In this document: one piece after another, positions 6,577 through 14,552 of the stretch
How the letters are laid out: the number at the start of each line of letters is the position of its first letter
Position numbering within the stretch: position 1 is the stretch's first letter
NCBI GenBank assembly: GCA_030453055.1
Contig: JAKDLC010000021.1
Coordinates: 1 to 14,552 of the forward strand
Direction of reading: 5' to 3'
DNA length: 14,552 bases
Origin: Nitrosospira sp.
GTDB lineage: Bacteria > Pseudomonadota > Gammaproteobacteria > Burkholderiales > Nitrosomonadaceae
The notes under the pieces: generated by a model
What the model was told of the DNA's origin: nothing
Seen by the model: only the letters and a program-made list of their open reading frames with translations
The model's database searches: none
Translations under genes and position numbers: made by a program

Positions 6577-9060
6577 ATGCTCAGACTTTCAAAAGAATCT
6601 GATTTTACGCACAAGAAATTCGGCTTCGACGCGGATTCAATCAAGCAATCTCTCTCCAACTGTTTGATCTATTCGGTTGGAAAAGACACGATTACCGCCA
6701 CCGATCGCGACAGGTTTTTCGCCGCGGCGCATTTGGTGCGCGACCGCTTGATCGATCGGTGGATGGAAACCATGCGCAGCTATTACATCAATGATACCAA
6801 GCGGGTTTACTACTTTTCCCTGGAGTTTCTGATGGGGCGCACACTGATGAATAGTGTGCACAATCTCGGTTTCGATCAGCAGTTCCGCGAGGCATTCAAT
6901 GAATTGGGAATCGATCTGGACGATGTACGGGAAATAGAGCCGGATGCCGCATTGGGAAATGGCGGGCTGGGGCGGCTTGCCGCCTGCTTTCTCGATTCCA
7001 TGGCGACGCTCAATCTGCCCGGCTACGGCTATGGCATCCGCTACGAATATGGCATGTTCGCCCAACGCATCGAGGACGGCAGGCAAATCGAGCATCCCGA
7101 TAGCTGGTTACGTTATGGCAATCCGTGGGAATTTCCCCGTCCGGAAGTGTTATACCAGGTTAAATTTCACGGCCGCGTGGTTCAATACGCAAACGAGCAT
7201 GGCGTCGCGCGTTACCACTGGATAGATACCGACGACGTGATGGCGATGGCCTTTGACACCCCCATCCCGGGTTATGACACCCATACCGTCAACAACATGC
7301 GCTTGTGGTCAGCCAAGGCGACGCGGGATTTCGAGTTGCGCTATTTCAACGAGGGCAATTACGTCAAGGCGGTGGAGGATAAGAACGCGTCTGAAAACCT
7401 GTCCAAGGTGCTCTATCCCGACGACACCACGGCAATGGGACGCGAGCTGCGTCTGAAGCAGCAATACTTCTTCGTGTGTGCTTCATTGCATGACATCCTG
7501 CATCGCTATAACAAGTACCAGAATAATTTCGACGCCCTGCCCGACAAGGTCGCGATCCAGTTGAACGATACGCATCCCGCCATCGCCATTGCGGAACTGA
7601 TGCGTGTGCTGGTGGATTCACACCATCAGGAGTGGGAGAAAGCGTGGGAAATCACTACCCGCACTTTTGCCTATACCAACCACACACTAATGCCCGAGGC
7701 GCTTGAAACCTGGCCGGTCGCCCTGTTCGAGAATGTCCTGCCTCGCCATCTGCAAATCATTTACGAAATCAACCGGAGGTTTTTGAAGGATGTGATGCAC
7801 CGCTACCCTGGCGACACCGGAATATTGCGCCGCATGTCCATCATCGACGAGACGGGGGGAAAGCGAATTCGCATGGCGCATCTGGCCATTATCGGCAGCC
7901 ACAAGGTAAACGGGGTTGCACAAATTCATACCGAGTTGATGAAACAAACCATATTTGCCGACTTCGACCGGTTTTATCCCGGCAAGATCGTTAATATGAC
8001 CAACGGCATCACGCCGCGCCGCTGGCTGAACCAGGCCAATCCGCGTCTGGCCGAACTTGTTTCTTCGCGCATCGGTTTCGGCTGGGTCAAGGATTTGAGC
8101 CAGTTGAAGCGCTTGATCCCCCTTGCCGAGGACATTTCGTTTTGCAAGGAATTCGCTGCTGTGAAGCGTGCCAACAAGCAGCGTTTTGCTGACCTATTGA
8201 AGCAAAAGCTCGACATCGATGTCAACGTGGATTCCCTGTTCGACGTTCAGATCAAACGCATCCACGAATACAAACGGCAACTGCTGAACGTGCTGCACGT
8301 GGTAACGCTGTATAATCGCATTCGTCATAATCCGGACGTCGAGTGCGTACCGCGCACCGTGATTTTCGGCGGCAAGGCGGCGCCAGGTTATGTCAAGGCC
8401 AAGCTCATCATCAAGCTTGTCAACGATATCGCCGACATCGTCAATCATGATCCGCACGTCGCCGGTCGTTTGACTGTGGTGTTCGTGCCCAATTATGACG
8501 TATCGACTGCGGAACAAATAATTCCGGCCGCCGATCTCTCCGAGCAGATTTCCACCGCAGGCACGGAAGCTTCCGGGACGGGTAACATGAAACTGGCGTT
8601 GAACGGTGCGCTGACCATCGGCACCGCGGATGGCGCCAACGTCGAGATCAGAAGCGAAGTGGGGGCGGAAAATATTTTCATATTCGGCCTCGCTGCGGCG
8701 GAGGTCGCCAAGGTGAAGGCAACGGGCTATCAACCTTTGGATTTCTACCATGCCAACGCGGAATTACGCGCCGTACTCGACATGATCGGCTCGGGATTTT
8801 TCTCGCCGGATGAGCCGGATCGCTTCAAGCCGATCATTGATGCGCTTTTGCATCACGGCGACGACTACCTGCTGCTGGCGGATTACGCCTCCTATATCGC
8901 TTGTCAGAAAGAAGTTGAACTCGCTTACCAGGATCGGGAACAATGGGTACGCAAGACGATCCTGAATGTGGCGAATATGGGTGAATTTTCCAGTGACCGC
9001 ACCATCACCCAATATGCCGATCAGATTTGGGACGCGAAGCCGGTTGTACCGGTCGAGTAG
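6577..9060 (+). CDS. glgP: Glycogen / maltodextrin phosphorylase
   Basis: Product of 827 residues, the normal length of bacterial GT35 phosphorylases. It releases glucose 1-phosphate from alpha-1,4-glucan ends using phosphate and PLP in the cytoplasm. Seen: FSLEFLMGRTL, ALGNGGLGRLAACFLDSMAT, IQLNDTHPAIAIAELMR, and the PLP-lysine signature EASGTGNMKLALNG with the Schiff-base Lys at residue 672, followed by TIGTADGANVEI. GGAG at 6566-6569 lies 7 bases before the ATG. Only 21 bases separate its stop from sdhB, so the two are very probably cotranscribed. Glucose 1-phosphate converted to glucose 6-phosphate would supply the zwf product encoded just upstream. No glgA, glgB, glgC or phosphoglucomutase gene is in the window. 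Glycogen versus maltodextrin preference cannot be told from sequence. Confidence 0.96.
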   Translation: MLRLSKESDFTHKKFGFDADSIKQSLSNCLIYSVGKDTITATDRDRFFAAAHLVRDRLIDRWMETMRSYYINDTKRVYYFSLEFLMGRTLMNSVHNLGFDQQFREAFNELGIDLDDVREIEPDAALGNGGLGRLAACFLDSMATLNLPGYGYGIRYEYGMFAQRIEDGRQIEHPDSWLRYGNPWEFPRPEVLYQVKFHGRVVQYANEHGVARYHWIDTDDVMAMAFDTPIPGYDTHTVNNMRLWSAKATRDFELRYFNEGNYVKAVEDKNASENLSKVLYPDDTTAMGRELRLKQQYFFVCASLHDILHRYNKYQNNFDALPDKVAIQLNDTHPAIAIAELMRVLVDSHHQEWEKAWEITTRTFAYTNHTLMPEALETWPVALFENVLPRHLQIIYEINRRFLKDVMHRYPGDTGILRRMSIIDETGGKRIRMAHLAIIGSHKVNGVAQIHTELMKQTIFADFDRFYPGKIVNMTNGITPRRWLNQANPRLAELVSSRIGFGWVKDLSQLKRLIPLAEDISFCKEFAAVKRANKQRFADLLKQKLDIDVNVDSLFDVQIKRIHEYKRQLLNVLHVVTLYNRIRHNPDVECVPRTVIFGGKAAPGYVKAKLIIKLVNDIADIVNHDPHVAGRLTVVFVPNYDVSTAEQIIPAADLSEQISTAGTEASGTGNMKLALNGALTIGTADGANVEIRSEVGAENIFIFGLAAAEVAKVKATGYQPLDFYHANAELRAVLDMIGSGFFSPDEPDRFKPIIDALLHHGDDYLLLADYASYIACQKEVELAYQDREQWVRKTILNVANMGEFSSDRTITQYADQIWDAKPVVPVE

Positions 9061-9081
9061 GAATTGATCGAGGATCACGCC

Positions 9082-9777
9082 ATGAAATTCTCCATATACC
9101 GTTTCGATCCCGACAAGGACGACAAGCCTTACATGCAGGATTACGACATCGACCTGGAGCCGGCCGACAAAATGCTGCTGGATGCCTTGGTGCGTATCAA
9201 GTCCGTGGATGACAGCTTGAGCCTGCGCCGCTCCTGCCGGGAAGGGGTATGCGGATCGGACGGAATGAACATCAACGGTCGCAACGGCCTGGCGTGTATC
9301 ACCCCGGTTGCGGGACTGAAAGAACCGGTGGAATTGCGTCCATTGCCCGGACTGCCGGTGATCCGCGACCTGATCGTGGATATGACGCAATTCTTTACGC
9401 AATACCACTCGATCAAGCCTTATCTCATCAACAATGATCCGCCGCCGGAAACCGAGCGGCTGCAATCGCCTGAAGAAAGGGCGGAATTGGATGGGCTGTA
9501 TGAATGCATTTTGTGTGCGTGCTGCTCCACCGCGTGCCCGTCATTCTGGTGGAACCCCGATAAATTCGTGGGTCCCGCGGGGCTGTTGCAGGCATACCGC
9601 TTCCTCGCCGACAGCCGGGATCAGGCCACCGCCGAGCGCCTGGATAATCTGGAAGATCCGTATCGCCTGTTCCGTTGCCACTCCATCATGAATTGCGTGG
9701 ATGCGTGCCCCAAGGGGTTGAACCCAACCAGCGCTATAGGCAGTATCAAGGACATGATGGTGAAAAGAACGGTATGA
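9082..9777 (+). CDS. sdhB: Succinate dehydrogenase iron-sulfur subunit
   Basis: Product of 231 residues, typical for SdhB. It passes electrons from SdhA-FAD to ubiquinone through three clusters, and all ligands are visible. The [2Fe-2S] site has C52, C57, D60 and C72 (SCREGVCGSDGMN and LACIT). The [4Fe-4S] site has C142, C145, C148 and C152 (CILCACCSTACP). The [3Fe-4S] site has C199, C205 and C209 (CHSIMNCVDACPKG). ATG 9082 is chosen over an in-frame TTG at 9064 because it follows a GAGG at 8-base spacing and gives the standard MKFSIYRFDPD start. It lies 4.3 kb away from sdhA, directly behind glgP, although SdhA and SdhB are needed in equal amounts. sdhE follows after 111 bp. Confidence 0.97.
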   Translation: MKFSIYRFDPDKDDKPYMQDYDIDLEPADKMLLDALVRIKSVDDSLSLRRSCREGVCGSDGMNINGRNGLACITPVAGLKEPVELRPLPGLPVIRDLIVDMTQFFTQYHSIKPYLINNDPPPETERLQSPEERAELDGLYECILCACCSTACPSFWWNPDKFVGPAGLLQAYRFLADSRDQATAERLDNLEDPYRLFRCHSIMNCVDACPKGLNPTSAIGSIKDMMVKRTV

Positions 9778-9887
9778 AAATCCGGATTTGCAAGCACTGC
9801 ATCGAGGATATCCTTGTCCGTTTCACCGAACTATTGCGTTGGCAAATCGGCTTGCGCGGAACTTTGAATGTCCTGACGAGCCTATGA
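9774..9887 (+). CDS. Possible 37-residue micro-ORF between sdhB and sdhE
   Basis: The frame starts at ATG 9774, overlapping the sdhB stop as ATGA, and ends with TGA at 9885-9887, one base before the ATG of sdhE, so it exactly fills the gap. The product starts MKIRICKHCIEDILVRFTEL and ends LRGTLNVLTSL; it has one CxxC pair and an amphipathic middle. By hand count, 24 of its 37 sense codons end in G or C, similar to the neighbouring genes. No clear Shine-Dalgarno is present, so translation would rely on coupling to sdhB. I recognise no family. It may be a translational bridge between sdhB and sdhE, a small protein, or chance. Confidence 0.3.
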   Translation: MKIRICKHCIEDILVRFTELLRWQIGLRGTLNVLTSL

Positions 9888-9888
9888 T

Positions 9889-10122
9889 ATGAAAGAACTG
9901 GAGCGTGCCCGCTGGCGTTGCCGGCGTGGTTTGCTGGAACTGGATATCCTGCTGCAACGTTTCATGGATGAACATTACGCTCAGTTGGGCGAGGCAGAGT
10001 TGCGGCAGTTTGAACTATTGCTGGACCTTCCCGATAACGACTTGTGGGAAATGATCGCGCTGAGGAAAGACGCCGAAAGTAGAAACCGGCAGTCTGTACT
10101 GTATCTCTTGCAAACAATCTGA
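9889..10122 (+). CDS. sdhE: FAD assembly factor SdhE (succinate dehydrogenase flavinylation factor)
   Basis: Product of 77 residues, slightly short of the usual 80-95. It contains the family's RGxxE motif as CRRGLLELD (residues 11-19), then LLQRFMDEHY, LRQFELLLDLPDNDLWEMI and a short polar C-terminus. This matches the SdhE / YgfY / Sdh5 family of small helical proteins that promote covalent attachment of FAD to SdhA. The place between sdhB and gltA is the usual one in betaproteobacteria. The ATG at 9889 has no strong Shine-Dalgarno; the upstream micro-ORF ends one base before it and may allow reinitiation. gltA starts 36 bases downstream. The His45 FAD attachment motif in the sdhA product is consistent with a need for this factor. 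Confidence 0.9.
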   Translation: MKELERARWRCRRGLLELDILLQRFMDEHYAQLGEAELRQFELLLDLPDNDLWEMIALRKDAESRNRQSVLYLLQTI

Positions 10123-10158
10123 TTGCATAATGGCTCTTTCCAGTCCGGAGGAAAAATA

Positions 10159-11474
10159 GTGGGAACAACAAATATGGAACAAGAACGTATAGCGACTCTC
10201 AATCTGGATAATGACGGTCAGCCGCTTGAATTTCCCGTCATGTCCGGCAGCATGGGACCGGACGTAGTGGATATTCGTACTTTGCACGCCAGGAGCGGGA
10301 TGTTTACTTACGACCCCGGCTTTCTTTCCACCGCCAGCAGTAGTTCCAAAATCACCTTTATAGACGGCGACAAGGGCATCCTGCTTTATCGCGGCTATCC
10401 AATCGAGCAATTGGCCAAGCGATGTGATTTCATGGAAGTCTGTTATCTGCTGATGAATGGGGAATTGCCCACCAGAAGCCAGAAGGCCTCGTTCGATGCG
10501 ACCATCAAAGAGCACACCATGGTGCATGAGCAACTGGCGCGGTTCTTCACCGGTTTTCGCCGCGACGCTCATCCCATGGCGGTAATGGTTGGGGTGGTCG
10601 GTGCGTTATCAGCGTTTTACCACGATGCAATGGACATTTCCGATGCCTCGCACCGCGAATTGTCCGCCTTCCGGTTGGTGGCTAAACTACCCACCATCAC
10701 CGCGATGACCTATAAATATAATATCGGCCAGCCTTTCGTCTATCCGCGCAACAATCTCAGCTACGCGGAAAATTTCATGCATATGATGTTCGCCACGCCC
10801 GCCGAGGAATATAGACCCAACCCGGTATTGGCGCGTGCACTGGACCGTATTCTGATACTGCATGCCGACCACGAGCAGAACGCCTCCACCTCTACTGTGC
10901 GCCTGGCGGGGTCCAGCGGCGCAAACCCGTTTGCGTGCATTTCCGCCGGGATCGCCTGCTTATGGGGACCCGCGCATGGCGGAGCAAACGAAGCCTGCCT
11001 GAACATGCTGGAAGAAATCGGCGATGATTCACGCATCGGCGAATATATCGACCGTGCTAAAGATAAAAGCGACAGTTTCAGGCTAGTGGGCTTCGGCCAC
11101 CGCGTCTACAAGAATTTTGATCCCCGCGCCAAATTGATGCGCGAAACCTGTCACGAAGTATTGAGCGAACTGGGGTTGCATGATGACCGTTTGTTCAAGC
11201 TGGCGCTGAAACTGGAAAAATCGCGCTGGAAGACGAATACTTCATCTCCAGGAAGCTCTATCCCAACGTTGATTTCTATTCCGGCATCGTGCAGCGTGCT
11301 TTGGGAATTCCGATTTCCATGTTCACCGCGATATTCACCATGGCTCGCACGGTAGGCTGGATTGCGCAGTGGAGCGAAATGATTTCCGATCCGGAATACA
11401 AGATAGGACGTCCGCGTCAACTTTATACGGGCGCCGTCACCCGGGATGTGGCGCCAATTGCATTACGCAAATAA
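10159..11474 (+). CDS. gltA: Citrate synthase, interrupted by a -1 frameshift in this sequence
   Basis: Hexameric-type (type II) citrate synthase; condenses acetyl-CoA and oxaloacetate at TCA entry. GTG 10159 is preferred because GGAGG at 10147-10151 is 7 bases upstream; the in-frame ATG at 10174 is 22 bases from it. Seen: [50 protein letters not shown] with catalytic H273, and GFGHRVYKN with catalytic H314. After LALKLEK (residue 354) the frame breaks at an A run, 11216-11220. As written, the frame ends at 11355 after 44 unrelated residues. One extra A restores [20 protein letters not shown], including the catalytic Asp (about residue 372), and runs to the TAA at 11474, giving 438 residues, normal for the family. 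As written the product would be inactive. A base-call error or a recent mutation are the main options. sucA follows after 30 bp. Confidence 0.93.
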
Positions 11475-11504
11475 CCCGGTTTCCCAAACAATGGAACTTC
11501 AGCC

Positions 11505-14351
11505 ATGATGAAACAGTTGTTCGAAGACTCTTTGCTGTTCGGCGCAAATGCGCCGTTCGTCGAAGAACTTTATGAAGACTACCTGCAAAATCCCGCATCG
11601 GTTGCAGCGGCGTGGCGCGAATATTTTGATGAATTGCCACAGATGCAAGGACGGGCCTTTCACGACGTGCCACACCTTCCGGTAATAGACTCGTTCATCC
11701 GTCCGGCACAAGGGCATCCGCGCTACGCCGAGGATTTCGCCCAGGGGGCCGCGCGGGAGAGGGACAATCTCGTACTAGAGCGCAAGCAGTTATCGGTACT
11801 GCAGTTGATCAACGCTTACCGTTTCCTCGGTGCGCGTCACGCCAATCTCGACCCTCTCAAACGGCAGGAAAAGCCATACATTCCGGAACTCAACCCCGCC
11901 CACTACGGATTGACCGAGTCGGACATGAACACCGTATTCGGCGCCGGCTCGTTGATCGGTCCAGCCCGCGCACCCCTGCGGGATATTCTGGAAACACTAA
12001 AGCAAACCTACTGCGGCAGTATCGGCGTCCAGTATATGTACATCGCCGACACCGAGCAGAAGCGCTGGATACAAAACCGCATCGAAGGCCCGCGCGCCCA
12101 GCCCGATTACTCTGCGGAATATAAGCGCCATATTCTGGAACGCCTCAATGCGGCGGAAGGGCTGGAAAAGTATCTGCATACCCGTTATGGCGGGCAGAAA
12201 CGCTTCTCCGGTGAAGGCGGTGAGAGCCTGATACCGCTATTGGACAATCTGCTGCAACGCGCCGGCCGGATGGGGGTCCAGCAGATGGTCATCGGCATGG
12301 CGCACCGCGCCCGGCTCAATGTACTGGTCAATACGCTGGGAAAAGCGCCGGCTGACCTGTTCCAGGAATTTGAAGGCAAGCAGGTACAGGAACTGACCGA
12401 AGGCGATGTCAAATACCATCAGGGGTTTTCCTCGGCGGTATCCACGCCCGGCGGGGTCATGCGCCTGACACTGGCATTCAATCCTTCGCATCTCGAAATC
12501 GTGAACCCGGTGGTGGAAGGCTCGGTACGGGCCCGTCAACACCGTTTGCGAGACCGGGAGGGGGATCTGGTGCTGCCTGTGCTGCTGCATGGCGACGCCG
12601 CGTATTCGGGCCAGGGTGTCGTGATGGAGACGCTCAATCTGTCGCAAACGCGCGGATATGGTACGGGCGGTACGGTGCATATCATTATCAATAACCAGAT
12701 CGGGTTTACCACCTCTGATCCGCGGGACACCCGTTCCACTTCTTATTGTACCGACGTGTCGAAAATGATCGAGGCGCCGATTTTTCATGTCAACGGTGAC
12801 GACCCCGAAGCGGTCATAATGGTGACCGAGATGGCGCTTGATTTCCGGATGAAATTCCATAAGGACGTGGTCGTGGACATGGTCTGTTTCCGCACTCACG
12901 GCCACAATGAACAAGATGAGCCCATGGTGACGCAGCCGCTGATGTACAAGATCATTGGCGCGCATCCGGGTACGCGCAAGCTCTATGCCGACAAACTGGA
13001 AGCGGAAGGCGTCATCAGCGCCGGACAGGCCGATCTGATGATAAAGGCCTACCGCGATGAGTTGGATGCGGGGCGCAACCCCAACAAAACCATACTGTAT
13101 GGCTACAAATCATCCAATGCGGTAGATTGGAGCCCATTCCTCAAGAACAACAAGTGGAATGTAAAGGTTAAGACCGGACTGCCGGTCGGGAAGTTACAGA
13201 GTCTGGCAAAACGGCTGACCGATATCCCCGCCAAATTCAAACTGCATTCGCGGGTGGAAAAAATTATCGCCGACCGCCGCTCGATGGGCGAGGGCAAACT
13301 ACCGCTGGATTGGGGGATGGCCGAAAACCTTGCCTATGCGGCGCTTTTGAACGATGGTTTCGCCATACGCATTTCGGGGCAGGACTCAGGACGCGGCACG
13401 TTTTTTCATCGGCATGCGGTACTGCATGACCAGAATCGTGAACGCTGGAACGAAGGTACATATGTTCCGCTACGGCACGTTGCGCCGGAACAACCCGATT
13501 TCGTGATAATCGATTCAGTATTGTCCGAAGAAGCAGTGCTTGGCTTCGAATACGGCTACGCAACCGCGGAACCGGACGAACTGGTCGTATGGGAAGCGCA
13601 GTTCGGGGATTTCGCCAACGGCGCTCAAGTGGTGATCGATCAGTTCATCGCCTCTGGGGAGGTCAAGTGGGGACGGCTGTGCGGGCTGGTGATGATGCTG
13701 CCGCACGGCTATGAGGGACAGGGGCCGGAACACTCCTCGGCACGGCTGGAGCGTTATCTTCAGCTATGCGCGGAATACAATATCCAGGTATGCGTTCCGT
13801 CCACGCCCGCACAGATGTTTCACATGCTGCGACGGCAGATGATCCGGCCGCTGCGCAAGCCGCTTATCATCATGAGTCCAAAGAGCCTATTGCGCCATAA
13901 GGAATCGGTATCGAGCCTTACGGATATTGCCGATGGCGTTTTTCAGACCGTGATTCCCGAAACGCAAAAGCTGGATCCGGAAAAAGTACGGCGCGTCATT
14001 GCCTGCTGCGGCAAGGTCTATTATGACCTGTTGGCGTACCGCCGGGAACATACGATAGACGATGTAGCGATCATCCGTATTGAACAGTTGTACCCGTTCC
14101 CCCACGATGATTTTCAGGCCGAAATCGAGCGCTACCCGCAAGCCGCCGATGTACTCTGGTGCCAGGAAGAACCCGGCAACCAGGGAGCCTGGCACCGCAT
14201 CCAGCACTATCTGCTGCGGCACATGCGACCCGGTCAGGTTCTGGGTTACGCGTTGCGTTCATCGTCGGCATCCCCGGCAGTAGGGTACCTGGCAAAACAC
14301 AATTTCCAGCAGAAGGAATTGGTGGCAGCGGCGTTCCGCGAGAAAATTTAA
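11505..14351 (+). CDS. sucA: 2-oxoglutarate dehydrogenase E1 component
   Basis: Product of 948 residues (930-950 usual). This thiamine-diphosphate-dependent subunit decarboxylates 2-oxoglutarate and hands the succinyl group to the E2 lipoyl domain. Seen: the E1 N-terminal region LYEDYLQNPASVAAAWREYF (22-41), VIGMAHRARLNVLVN (262-276) with H267, GDVKYHQGFSS (300-310) with H305, NPSHLEIVNPVVEGSVRARQ (326-345), the ThDP/Mg region GDAAYSGQGVVMETLNLSQT (363-382) and IINNQIGFTTSDPRD (394-408), then the C-terminal transketolase-like part with HGYEGQGPEHSSARLER. Two loop positions differ from the common consensus: HRAR for HRGR and FSSA for FSSD. ATG 11505 and ATG 11508 are both possible starts. sucB is expected downstream but lies outside the window. 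Confidence 0.97.
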   Translation: MMKQLFEDSLLFGANAPFVEELYEDYLQNPASVAAAWREYFDELPQMQGRAFHDVPHLPVIDSFIRPAQGHPRYAEDFAQGAARERDNLVLERKQLSVLQLINAYRFLGARHANLDPLKRQEKPYIPELNPAHYGLTESDMNTVFGAGSLIGPARAPLRDILETLKQTYCGSIGVQYMYIADTEQKRWIQNRIEGPRAQPDYSAEYKRHILERLNAAEGLEKYLHTRYGGQKRFSGEGGESLIPLLDNLLQRAGRMGVQQMVIGMAHRARLNVLVNTLGKAPADLFQEFEGKQVQELTEGDVKYHQGFSSAVSTPGGVMRLTLAFNPSHLEIVNPVVEGSVRARQHRLRDREGDLVLPVLLHGDAAYSGQGVVMETLNLSQTRGYGTGGTVHIIINNQIGFTTSDPRDTRSTSYCTDVSKMIEAPIFHVNGDDPEAVIMVTEMALDFRMKFHKDVVVDMVCFRTHGHNEQDEPMVTQPLMYKIIGAHPGTRKLYADKLEAEGVISAGQADLMIKAYRDELDAGRNPNKTILYGYKSSNAVDWSPFLKNNKWNVKVKTGLPVGKLQSLAKRLTDIPAKFKLHSRVEKIIADRRSMGEGKLPLDWGMAENLAYAALLNDGFAIRISGQDSGRGTFFHRHAVLHDQNRERWNEGTYVPLRHVAPEQPDFVIIDSVLSEEAVLGFEYGYATAEPDELVVWEAQFGDFANGAQVVIDQFIASGEVKWGRLCGLVMMLPHGYEGQGPEHSSARLERYLQLCAEYNIQVCVPSTPAQMFHMLRRQMIRPLRKPLIIMSPKSLLRHKESVSSLTDIADGVFQTVIPETQKLDPEKVRRVIACCGKVYYDLLAYRREHTIDDVAIIRIEQLYPFPHDDFQAEIERYPQAADVLWCQEEPGNQGAWHRIQHYLLRHMRPGQVLGYALRSSSASPAVGYLAKHNFQQKELVAAAFREKI

Positions 14352-14430
14352 CCAGAATCCGGCAGTTGGACAAGCTGGAGTGTGCGGTTTTTGGGGTGCA
14401 ACATAGTAAGATGCCTCTATACGGTTTTCA

Positions 14431-14532
14431 GTAGGATGGGTGGAGTGAAACGCAACCCATCATTTGATCGCGGCTCGATGTGTTGTTCAATTTGGGTTTT
14501 TGATGGGTTGCGCTACGCTTTACCCATCCTAC
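14431..14532. repeat. Inverted pair of 32-bp REP-like palindromic units
   Basis: The left unit (14431-14462) begins GTAGGATGGGT and ends CAACCCATCA. The right unit (14501-14532) is its reverse complement with 27 of 32 positions matching; a 38-bp spacer separates them. All five mismatches fall in the central loop. Each unit also folds alone: GATGGGT/ACCCATC at 14435-14441 with 14455-14461, and at 14502-14508 with 14522-14528. This is the architecture of REP/BIME-type elements, and GTAGGATGGGT..GCAACCCATC units recur in intergenic regions of many proteobacteria; REP elements are often mobilised by RAYT transposases. It lies 80 bp past the sucA stop, where sucB would normally follow, and may act as an mRNA stabiliser or attenuator. 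No T-run follows, so it is not a canonical terminator. Confidence 0.85.
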
Positions 14533-14552
14533 ATAAGCGCCAAACTGAGAAT

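Noticed and set aside
11214..11224. Programmed -1 ribosomal frameshift in gltA
   Set aside because: The site lacks an X XXY YYZ heptamer in frame (CTG GAA AAA), I saw no obvious stimulatory structure downstream, and citrate synthases are not known to need frameshifting.
12237..12965. 242-codon antisense frame opposite sucA
   Set aside because: It overlaps the most conserved part of the E1 gene and its translation has no recognisable motifs.
14352..14430. Possible terminator or small gene directly after sucA
   Set aside because: I found no stem with a T-run and no reading frame with a ribosome site; this stretch holds nothing I can name.

Overview
The window is a dense cluster of central-carbon genes from a bacterium, most likely a betaproteobacterium. 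The divergent mdh / sdhCDA layout, the sdhB-sdhE-gltA-sucA order and the protein sequences all fit that class. A member of the Nitrosomonadales (for example Nitrosospira-like ammonia oxidisers) is my best guess, from remembered protein similarity, moderate GC content and the GTAGGATGGGT-type intergenic palindromes. The placement is inference; no rRNA or marker gene is present.

Layout. Positions 1-2147 hold a leftward block: mdh (malate dehydrogenase), then prpB (2-methylisocitrate lyase), then the first 86 codons of prpC (2-methylcitrate synthase), which runs off the left edge. A 111-bp divergent intergenic region (2148-2258) separates it from a rightward block that fills the rest of the window: sdhC, sdhD, sdhA, an orphan HicB-like small gene, zwf (glucose-6-phosphate dehydrogenase), glgP (glycogen phosphorylase), sdhB, a possible 37-codon ORF, sdhE, gltA (citrate synthase, with a -1 frameshift in this sequence) and sucA (2-oxoglutarate dehydrogenase E1). 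The window ends in a non-coding stretch carrying two 32-bp palindromic repeat units in inverted orientation (14431-14532); sucB would be expected beyond the edge.

How the genes work together. Succinate dehydrogenase, its flavin-attachment factor SdhE, citrate synthase, 2-oxoglutarate dehydrogenase E1 and malate dehydrogenase are TCA-cycle functions. PrpB and PrpC belong to the methylcitrate cycle, which feeds succinate and pyruvate into the same cycle. The unusual part is a 4.3-kb segment (HicB-like gene, zwf, glgP) lying between sdhA and sdhB, which splits the sdhCDAB operon. Gaps are short and several genes overlap, so the whole rightward block could be one transcript that couples glycogen breakdown and entry to the oxidative pentose phosphate pathway to the TCA cycle.

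The main points to check are the gltA frameshift (it cuts off the catalytic Asp and is probably a one-base homopolymer error), the split sdh operon, departures from consensus in Zwf, and the micro-ORF fitted exactly between sdhB and sdhE. I found no CRISPR array, RNA gene, integrase or transposase. Apart from the terminal repeat pair and the orphan HicB-like gene, this is a metabolic housekeeping region, and I do not see a defence system or other wholly new system.
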